Assembly: GCA_019843655.1 (NCBI GenBank)
Contig: JACDQD010000008.1
Span: forward strand, 12,806,442 to 12,870,441
DNA: 64,000 nt
Direction of reading: 5' to 3'
Origin: Lethocerus indicus
Taxonomy: Eukaryota > Arthropoda > Insecta > Hemiptera > Belostomatidae
The notes under the pieces are model-generated. The model did not search any database and was not told where the DNA came from. It was given only the letters and a program-made list of their open reading frames with translations. Position numbers and translations under genes: made by a program. How positions within the stretch are numbered: the first letter of the stretch is position 1; each line of letters starts with the position of its first letter. Positions 24,132 to 34,995 of the stretch are shown piece after piece.

Positions 24132-24976
24132 GCAGATGGTGGGGTGAAAAGGAGACATTACCTGTAATTGCATTGCATGGATTTTCGGATAATGGTGCAA
24201 CTTTTGATAAACTGGCACCATTGCTAGAAACACCAAGCTTACTGTCGTTGGATCTGCCAGGGCATGGGTTTTCTTCACATGTCCCTCCTGGTGTGGTATT
24301 GCACTATTTTGATAACCTGATTTGGTTGCGTTACATTATCAAGCAGCACTTCAAATGGGACAAATTGAAGCTACTGGGACATTCATATGGAGGCAGTCTG
24401 TGGTTTTTATATTCTGCACTTTACCCAACTGAAGTTGAAAAATACATAAGTATCGATGGGGCAACATACAATCTAGCTACCAAAGAAGAGAAAGCAGCTA
24501 AATATTTTAGATTTGTAATGGATGCTCATTTGCAGCTGGAGAAGAAATTAGCAGAAGAGCCTATTCAGGAAGGGAATTTTGAAGATCTAGTTAAGATTAT
24601 GTATGATATTAGGAAAAAAAAACTGCCTCTAAGTAAGGAGGCATGTGTAACTCTGATGACACGGGGAGTCAAGAAGTCAAGCTCTGGAAAATACTATTTT
24701 ACCAGAGATTTAAGACTCAATTCCAAAGCCATTGGGGCACTAACAGTCGATTTCATTTATGCGCTCTCTGAATGTATCAAATCTGACGTCTTGTACATCA
24801 ATGCCTCCAAAACTATAATGGTAGGTGAATGGTTTCAGACCTCTGAAAAAAGTCTTGGCCTAATGAAGAAATCTGCTAAAAGTGTTAAGCAGATTACTGT
24901 AGAAGGTAGTCATCACGTGCATTTAGAAAATCCTGAACGTGTGGCACCTGCAATAAATGAGTTTCTCAGTTCATAG
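24132..24976 (+). CDS. SERHL/kraken-like serine hydrolase, terminal exon B
   Basis: The acceptor CTTTTTTCCAG ends at 24131, and the exon again begins by completing a split Gly codon (G-RWWGEKE). Joined to the first exon it gives about 324 residues. Motifs are LHGFSDNGATFDKL, DLPGHGFSSHVPPG, nucleophile elbow LLGHSYGGS (Ser ~128, the same position as exon A) and GSHHVHLENPE. It is clearly a tandem duplicate of exon A but diverged, and it ends FLSS, without the PTS1-like tail. An ATG at 24173 lies inside the conserved core, so it cannot be the natural start of a complete fold. It could instead be a separate gene with a distant first exon. Confidence 0.85.
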
Positions 24977-25090
24977 CCTTTTGTTAATTAATTAGAGTTT
25001 AGATATGTTCATTCCTTTTCTTGCTTTCTGACCATATACCATTTTTAAAATCAACAATTAGAAATTTGTAATTTACAAACTGTGATACTG

Positions 25091-25096
25091 AATAAA
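25091..25096 (+). terminator. poly(A) signal after hydrolase exon B
   Basis: AATAAA about 115 nt after the exon B stop. The convergent anoctamin gene ends 1.4 kb further on. Confidence 0.5.
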
Positions 25097-26493
25097 TTAT
25101 TCTGAAATTAGTTCATTGTCTTAACTGGAAGGAGGTAGACAGATCGGTTGTGGTAAATGCTACAGCTTTGTGGGCAACATTTTTTGATTAAAATTTAAGC
25201 TGAAATTACAAAGCTATATGAATACTAAAACATTAGTAGGATAAAGGAAACATTATATTAGTAGGGAAAAGGAAACATTGCATTGGTATGGCAACTGTAA
25301 AATAGAATTATTTTGTGAAATAATAACTGTGAACTAAATTAACTGAAGTTGTAAAATAAGTTCTGTGATATCGAAAATTAGTGATTTCTTTCTTATTTAT
25401 CCAATGTAAATACAATCTGATATTGAGCTCATGTCAGCAGTCAAAAATAAAAATGAACATTGAATCAAAGATAATTTATAAAAAATATTTACTTAGTAAA
25501 CAAATTATCAATAGGGGTCACATGCATAACTATTATTGAAATGCTGCTGTTAACAATAGTCACAAGTTGAAACTTGCATTTTATATTTCATACATTAAAC
25601 ATGAATAATTTTTATCACATAAATACATTTTTTCATATTAAAGAAAGGGTAGATAAATAAAATGTGTCACACAAGATACATGTTTATCTTAAAATACAAT
25701 TTTATAATTATATATATACAGAAATACATAGTATGTATGCTATACATGTGTATATATTTATTTATGCATAATGCATAATTTTTACAAGAAACACCACACA
25801 ACATGTAAAAAATATTATTTTAGATGGTGCCCATATAAAATATTTCATAATAAATTTATATAAAAATATAATTTAATGATTTTTGTGTATTTTACAGTGG
25901 CATTTGTATTTGTTGTAAAAGGTAATGGTAAAAAGTGAAATGTACTTTGCAATTATTTGTATCATTGTACTCAATTTTCACCAATACCTTACATCTTATA
26001 ATATGAACAAATTTTTTATCACAAAGTTTTTTCCTGCTTAAAATTGAATAGAGTGATCACATGTAAATATAATTTGATTAATATTTCAATTTAAATTTGA
26101 CTTTTTTATCCACCCTAATTTTTATTAACTTCTTCAAATCAGATCTTAAGGACTTTCTTATTTTTAGGTTGATATTTAAAAAAAAACATGGTGACAAAGG
26201 ACACAGTCATTTGGTTGTGGTAGATTTTATATCACATTTCCCTGATTGTTTGGTCCACAATTAGTTTAAAATATATTTGACAGGAATAATAGCTGAAGTT
26301 ATTTTTTCTTGATTACGAACATTCATAAATGTATTCATTGTGAGAAGCCTGACTCTAAATTGAGTTTGTTGATGAACCCTATGGTGTAGGAGAAATTGAT
26401 GAAAATCTATGCACTTATTACAATTTTGAAGTATCTGATAGAAATTGTAACACATTTAATAGCACTTTAAATTACCAAAATATCGTATGCTTA
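25097..26493. other. AT-rich convergent intergenic region
   Basis: Between the 3' ends of the hydrolase locus (plus) and the anoctamin (minus). AT-rich, no exon seen. A minus-strand AATAAA (plus TTTATT at 26121-26126) may serve the anoctamin. Confidence 0.4.
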
Positions 26494-28283
26494 TCACGGA
26501 ATTTCCCACACTGTTGATGTATTTATTTTAGGTTTGTCCACATTCTCTGTCTGTTCATCTGACTGTTTGCTGAGTCTTCTACCCCAGGAGCTCCTCCTCA
26601 TCACACTGCTTATCCTACTTGTATTCTGACTTTCCCGTATGGCAGTCAACATTTCATCATACTCATCACCATTAGTTGCTTTGGTTATTCCGTGCTCATA
26701 CCTTGCCTCTTTGGCAAGCAGTCTCTCCCTCTGTATCTGTGTTTTTATCTCAGCGGGGACGTCTGGAATCGTGTACGCCATAATGCCTGTAAGTGCGAAG
26801 ACGATGTGCTGTAAAAATAAGATTTAACACTGTGAAAAAAGTAATATATTTATGCAGTAATAATCACTGGAATTATAGGGGTAGCTGAAAGTGTAAATGA
26901 ATTTATTCTACTAAAAATAGGAGATGTTAACTTACTTCAAACACTACAACAAATGCAAGTCGAGCAGCAAAAACATGCCAGTATTGTGGAGAGAGTCCAT
27001 AGGGATCAGTGGTATCATTCGGCCCATTTCTGTAACCCCTGTACTGACATGTTTCTGGTACATTCTCGTCTTCATCTCGATCACCCCCCATGTCATCCTT
27101 ATAATCCGATGTGTTGAACACTTCCATTAAATCAGTAAATGATTATTTTATGGAGTGTGAAATAAATACATAAATAAACACACATACATGTATAAATACA
27201 GTTTTAAAACAACATTTAATATTTGATCATTAAATATTTGATTGACACATGTAATTATCAGCTGTCAATTGTCCTTATCATTTTTTCTGATAGCATACCG
27301 GAACATGCCAGTCAATTTAAGTGTTCTTAAATAAAGACTAAATAATATTTGGGTAGTTGCAACAATTCATTTTTTATAAGTTAATTATAATTGCTGCAGT
27401 GAAAGTAAAACGTAAATAATGAAGAGAGGTAGAGAAAAGGACATTAAAATATAGGAATGACATTAAATTTATAAATTACGTGAAATCATTTCCTTAGCAA
27501 TTTCATTTCATTAATATTAAAATATAAATATTGCTCGAATTATTATTCTGTCCCTCTGTGGTGATAATATAGTTTTCTTAATCTTTTGTCTCATCTCGCT
27601 GGTTTGTCCTTTTGCTAGACCGGTTTTGGCTGTACTTCATCTTCATTAGCTCTTTTTGTAAGAGTGGTAAGAAATTCTGGTATATTTGTTGCTTGTGATG
27701 CATTCTATCTTCACGCTCAATTCACTTTTACTGCGGAGGTTATTTTACTTTTCGTGTGTATGCAGGTACTGTCCTTTTTTCAAAGTTGGTGTTAGGGAGT
27801 GTTCATCTTATGTTAGTAGGGGTGTAGTTGAGTGGCTCGTGTCCTTTTTGGATTTTTGGTTGTTTGCATGTAACACCACCCTCAGGGGGGCGCTAGCGTC
27901 GTGGTGCTCGTGTACCCAACGATCTTTAGTTGATTGCATCTCTGCGCCACCCTCAGGGGGGCAAAGATCAAACCAGTGAGAGGGATGGATGATAGAGGAA
28001 TACCAAAGATTTGGTATTCCACAGAACAGGTATTCGAAATGTGGTGATATTCTTGTAAGATCGATATTTCATTATAGTGTGTATACGAGCTTTAGCATTA
28101 CTTGGAATTATTCAGCTAGAACTGCATTTATAGGATTTCAATTTTAATTAGTAAGGTTTGAATAATTTTACTTTTACCTGATAAAGAGGAATCTATATAG
28201 CCAACAAGATCATTTGTCGGAGAATAAACCAGTTTGTAAACCATGCGAGGTATGTAGTCACTAGTGTAAGCAATGACAAAAGC
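26494..28283 (-). CDS. anoctamin C-terminus
   Basis: Exon 28283-28178 encodes [20 protein letters not shown]. Exon 27120-26936 (acceptor TGGAAG, completing [10 protein letters not shown]) encodes an acidic extracellular loop and the start of the last span ([13 protein letters not shown]). Exon 26808-26494 completes it ([18 protein letters not shown]) followed by the charged cytosolic tail [20 protein letters not shown] and a Ser/Thr/Arg-rich end, stopping at TGA (complement 26494-26496). The intron 27121-28177 carries a copy of the dispersed repeat. Confidence 0.92.
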
Positions 28284-31200
28284 CTGTTTCCAAGGAGATA
28301 TGTTAGTTTTGAAAGTCACAAGAAAACAAAGTTATATAATAGGTTTTGTTTCTTCTTAGCCCTCGTTAAGAAATTATTAAAAAAATATTAGTTCATTTTT
28401 GGTTTAAGTGGTACAAACTGTTTCAAAATTCACTTACATTAGAAACAACTGCACAGTATGTGACGCCTTGAAGTATGCCATACCAGGCTCCGATGTCTTC
28501 CACCCTCTCTGCCAATGGTCTCCTGGACTGTACAACCATTTTATAAGCATCCAGTCTAATCTCACCGATATTATTCAAAAGAGCAAACAGTGGAGCCAAA
28601 GGGAAAGCAGCCACAAAAAGAGTGACAAACCCATATTGAATAACTGCCAAACAAAATAACGATGTTTAAGTATTAGCTTTACTGTAACTTATTTTCATGT
28701 AATACAAAGTTTTATTTGCAATGGGATACAAAAATCAGTTTATCAGAAATTTTAGTTTTAGAAAGTAGTTCCAAACTTTTTACTGAAGAATCAAAAGAAG
28801 GGGTTAATGATCTTCAGAACTTTGTTTTTTAAGTACTGCTTGGTCACGCAATGATGAAATGGTTGCCTTCTACAGGGAAATCCTATCAAACCTATAATTT
28901 GTATTGCATTTGACATTTACCCATTTCTAAATATTCTTCAAAAAGGGCGAGCCTGCCTGGATCTTGCAACTGATAATCAATTTCCCAACTAGTGTAAGCT
29001 CTGTTTCGATCCTTTGTTTGAGATCTCTGAGTCCTTTTCCTCCACCAATTAATCATGGCCCTGAAACAACACGTTGTGGAAAAACATTCTGAAGTTGTTC
29101 TAAAAAACTCATTACAAAGAAATGGTCAATGCCATTTAACATTATTCGAGTTTAACCATTTGCTACAATGAATGATATAATTAATTATATGATATTTTAT
29201 ATGATAAATTGTATTAAAATCGGATATATGCAAACATTGATGCATTACACCATTATGTAACTATGAGGCAATATATGAAATAATAAATAAATTTAATGGC
29301 TAATTTGGACACTACATTGACAATGTTACTAACGGATAAGCTAGTTCTAGGAAGTTGTTAAAGAATTGCTTGCCAACCATGATGATAGCAAGCTGTATGC
29401 ACAATTCTGATAGGCATCCGGCAGGGTCACATACATCTCCCTTAAGCCTGAGAAACTCTGAACTCCGGGCTACTTTGTCACCTGGATAGCTGAAGAATCG
29501 ACCCTGTTAGAAATTATTTTATTTATATTGGTTATTTAAAATTGAATGAAGTATACAAGAAATGCTAAACTGAGTATACCTTAAAAAAGGCAATGTATAT
29601 AAGTGAAGAGTAAAAATTCATAAATTCAAAAAAATAAATCTTGAAAGTGTAGGAATCTTCATATTCAGTCTGAGTCCTCGGATTTTCTTGATTTGTTAGC
29701 CATATTGCCAAGTAATGATAAAACTAAAAAATAAAGAAATATTGTTCGAATTTTTCATAATAAGCAATATGTAGTTTCATATTTTTGACATATCAATTGG
29801 TATTTGTTTTAATAAACGTAATATATATTCTTCTATAATATATAAAACAAAATATGTTCGAGAAAGTGAGATACATAAAACCTATATAAAGACATTGAAA
29901 TACTACATAACTTACTTTTGTTAATATCATTATAATAATCAAATTTATGAGAGCGGCAGTAATTGACGTGAAAATTTTAGCATGCCTTTTCACAAAAATG
30001 TTTCCACCTTCATAAATTACTGTTACAACTGATATCCGATATATTATTGTTCCCAGGACAGCGCTTAGAACTACCAAAATCTGTAATGGAGAAACTGAAA
30101 AGAATTGAAACTTTTCTCTGATAATTTCAGAGTAAAATAGTTAGCCAATAGTAATTGAAAAAGTTGGAAAATGTGTTCAATCATTACCATGAAAAACACC
30201 ATAGAACCAGTAATGGCAAATTTTATTGCCTTTGTCCACGTCGGCATGTACGGCTCTTTCCTACGAGTTACAGGATTTGTTCGAAATGTTTTCACCGAAC
30301 TTTCGAACTCAGGTCTAGGCTCTTCATCTTCTTCCGTGTATTGAAGATCCCATTCCCAAGCTATGACCGCTTGACGACGTTTCCATAGTTCTAAGAATGT
30401 TGTGGCTACATGAACAAGTATTATTGTTTGACAGACTGAAATACAGAAATTGTTTTATAATATTATAAATTATTAACACTGGTTACTCACCCCAAAAGGA
30501 CATAAAGATAGCAAAGAATACAGTTGCAGGATTGTCGAAGAGGTATGTAATTTTCGAAAATACACAAGAATCAGACAATTTTTGATACCTGCAGACTTTA
30601 TCACACAATGGGCATAATGTAATATTCCCAGAAATGTTTACATCACAAATTTCTTTACTGGAACATATAATAATATGAATTGTAATGTATTATATAAAAA
30701 TATACAATAAGACCTCTATAAGAAAATTATTTCCTTTTATTTCCTTGTAAGTTCACAATGAAGTTCATAATTTTATTAAAATAAATTAAAATAACCGTAC
30801 GATATTTATAACTCATTAATATCTTATTTCATATCTTACCTAGGAATATTGTCAGCAGAATCCATTGAGAGTAAACCATATAGAAAACATAACAAGCCAA
30901 CAACAGCGGCAGGAATTAGCATTTCAGTATAAAATCCAAGCCAGGCAAAGTATAACGCTATTTTATCTCCAAAATATTTTCTTATGAGCCATAATGGTTG
31001 TTTTTTGTACCATCTACCGGGTCTTGCCCATTCTAGGTACAACAACTAACAGAGTTTATTTGTGTTAGTAATTTTGTCTGATACAAATCTATGCGTAATT
31101 TGTTTTAAGGCTATATTTAACTAGACAAAAGGAATGAATCAAAATCAAAATCTTACCCTTCTGTCAAACACAAAACCATTTTTTCCACTTTTGTCATAAC

Positions 31201-34200
31201 TTCCTTCATGTAAGGGGAAAACTGATAAGTAGCTACCGTTATTCAGCAGCCTCTTTACACCCATCTATCAAAAAGTAATAAATCAACAATTAAATTCATT
31301 ATACAGAATTTTGTGTATACATTGCTGTATGTTAGAATGAACTAACCTTTTTATCATCATCATACTTCGTCCTCAGCAGAATCTGCCAAGCAACTTGAGA
31401 TCTTTGAGCAGAAGTGAAAAAGGTTTCTCTGTCTTTAACAACAAATCTGAAACAGAATTTCTGAGTATAGTTATGTTTTCTGATGATATTACTTTTACTG
31501 CGGAGCTTGTTCAGTTTGCCGTCTATTTGTGTGTAGGGTATTCCAAAATCTCCCATACCGCGCAACATGCATTACAAAATAAAATGTTTCAATAATGTGT
31601 TTAATAATATAACTCACTGTTCTTCCCTATCTCTACTGTAGGTGGCGGTATAAAAAGATGGCTCCTCAGCAATAATTTTCGGGTTTAGGTTGAAAAATCT
31701 CGAGAATGGTAATGGCTGCGGTTCCGGTTCTCGTATTTTCTCTTCACCTTCCTGTTTTTGATTCAAAGTATAAATGAACTAAATAAATAATGAAACTAAA
31801 AACCATAATGAACTAAAAATAAATAGAGTGTAAAACACTTTTTCAAATGTTTTTTCAAACACAGACTTTATTACAAATTCAGAATAACTACATATGTTAT
31901 ATCTTACCCAAGCTTTTACAGATATGGAGAGGAACCTCTGAAGCATGGAAACAAAAATATTTTAACATAAATATATCATATTGACATTGATATTCAGCTA
32001 TTAATACGGAAAAATAATTACTATGGGACTAAACACACTTTAAACTACATGCATCCTTTTAGCCAATATAAAGAAAAATAATCAAATATAAATCAATATT
32101 GGAAGCATAATTGTTGGGAATAGAATTCTTGACTAAATGTCGTCCCTGTAGTTAAGCTATAATATCTAGTGTTACTCGAGTACTCATTTACTCATATTGT
32201 TATTTGAGAGGCAACGTTTTCACTAAATAATGGATCAGCAAATTTGAGTATTAGTATTGTGAATTGAAGCAACACCACTCTGTGTGTATGTGATAAGGTT
32301 TAGTGTTTTTGTGCAAACTTTTCATCGGAAACTTTGTTCAATTAGAATCAGGCAGATATTAAGACTAAATGAAATGTTCATCATAACACCCTTTGTTCTA
32401 TACCTAGAAAACAAATTAACAAAAGAAGTTCAGCAATTCATTTACAGCGGTAATGAAAAATTTCATGATGATCTGAAAATTCAAGACAGTCAAAACAAAT
32501 GCGGAGAAAATCCCAAAGCAAACGCCACAAAACCTTAAAGCAAAATGCAAATCTTTGGTTTTATTTTACCGGACGTCTCAATAGTTTTAATGTTTGGTCC
32601 AGTGATGTATCTGTATCAGTGCGGAAAAGGCGTTTGAAACTCTGTAATCAGTTTACATGAGTTATTAACATTTATGCATTTGTACTAGTTGATTTTAATT
32701 AATACGAAAGTAATATTAGTCGTCAACCGTTGATTTTTAAAAAATCTGAATTGGAAATTGAGTAAACTGAATTACCTTAATTGGTAGTTTGAGGTTCATT
32801 ACTTCAGCATACCTTGTGAGTACTTTCCATGGAACGTGCACTTTTACGAAGTACGTTTTCTGGTTAAATGAGGACTAGAATTATACAGAAGTATATGTAT
32901 TACACGAAGAGAAAATTTAAAAAGGAGAATATTTAGTAACAAGAAAGAAGTTCAATGATGCAATTTTAATTTGGTGCAGAACCAAGTAAGGAGGTATTAT
33001 GTAACAAAAAATTAATAAATGTTATAAAACATCAATGAAAAGGGTCCTCAAGTATTATCTCAGATGAGAATTTAATGGGAACGATTTTTAATTGTCAACT
33101 ACATTTAAAGAAAAGAACAATTACATCTAAAATAACGTAAAAGTAAATTCACCCGTTATAATTGAAATAACGCATTAAATGAGCCAATTACCTGTTTTCC
33201 TTCCCATTCAAGTTCAAGGCCAGCTTTTTCTAGGTTCTTATGAAACTGTTTTCTAGTTTCCATCCTTATTGTTTCGATTTCAGAAAGAACTCCGACGTCG
33301 ATGTCATCCTCCTCGTAGACCATCACTAAGTCGATTCGTCTCCGCCCGTCTCGGAAGAACAAACAGTCGCTGTCCTACCGTCGGACAGAGAACGACTTCA
33401 GCTTTACATTTCACGAAAGAGTATTTCGGTATGAAAATGATCACATTGGTGTACCATTCCGCTTTCTCGATTTCACGCTTCCCAACATAACTAAGTTCGC
33501 ATATTATAACTATTCCAAAAGGCTACAAACAGAATTCAATTTTGTGCTTTCATATAGATCGGAAGCGAATGACTTACAGTGTTGCTGCCAGGGGGTAAAT
33601 CGCCTATCGTATCTTCTAGTTGTCGGTCGGCAGAAGAAGTTTCGGGCTGGTTGGTCGGTTCGTAATTGATGAAAGACCCGGCGTCGGCGTCGGGTATTGG
33701 CGTGCCTGGAATCGTCCCATAAGTATCTGTTGATCTCGTGTTTACTCTCGGCCCTAATCACCACATAAACCGTCGGTAATTTCATAACGGATTATATCCA
33801 TCACTGATATTCTCCCGTTTGAGTCGAGAGGACAAAGTTTAGATTAAATAAATTCCTCATAGGAAAAGTAATACAACATATAGACGGGAGTGCTTTGAAA
33901 ACTTGTAAATTATTTCATCAGATGTTTAGAAATAGGCAAGTTATTTGAACAATGAGATGTCGAAATATTTTCCACTCATTTCCACAGAACGTGAATTAAA
34001 ATTAATATTCTATCCGACGTATTGAACACGGTCTGAATGTTATGTGAGAGAAGTTTTAGAATGATTCCTTATAAGAGGTTGAAAACAATAAATAATATAG
34101 GTCCGATGACGTATACGATATAGGCATAACCGATCTAGCACGGGACTAAATCAGTAGAGAGATGTAAGCGTGAACCAGTGTAATGACTTGCGAGGCCCCG

Positions 34201-34925
34201 GGTGAACGTACCGAAAGCGTCTTTGATGCTGGGTGTCGCGGCGCCTCCGGGATGAATGGTGGAGCCTTTCGATAGCTTCCTGTGTTGGTGCATGATGAGC
34301 CCATCTTCACCGACCAAGTGGCTCGAAGGAGGAGTCACTCCGCCCCTGTCGCTTTCACTGCCCTCGCCCCAAGTCAGACTCTCAGTTACCGTCTGCTCAG
34401 TCGAGCCTCCGAATGCTGTAACAGTTATTTTACCAATTTCTTGGAAGGCCGACAGGCTTCACTAATTGTAGAAGAACGTACGAGGATAATTTTGACACAC
34501 ACACGAAACAAAGTCCGATTGAGTAGTATGTCAGGTATATTTCCGGAAGAAAAATATTTTCTTTATTAAATTTTAATTTATTTCGCATTATTACATAAAA
34601 TGCCCCCGACATAAAATAAAATGGCGTCATCGAATTCCGTCCAGGGAACGAAGTACATTAATTCGTTTACCTTTCAATTTTTACATAGAAGTTTAGAATA
34701 CCTGTTTTGTGGTATTCGAGGGGTTGGAATACCGTAGATTTCGTGTGTTTCTGTCTCCTCTCGCTGGTTTGGTCTTTTGCTAAACCGGTCTTGGCTGCTC
34801 GCCATCTTCAGTAGCGGTTTTAGTCACTTTGGCACTTTGGATGATTTGTGGGCATCCTCACTGCACTGTCACTGTCACTTGTACTGTGGTGGTTGTCTGT
34901 TTGTGGTGTGTATATATATGTGTCT

Positions 34926-34995
<70 letters not shown>

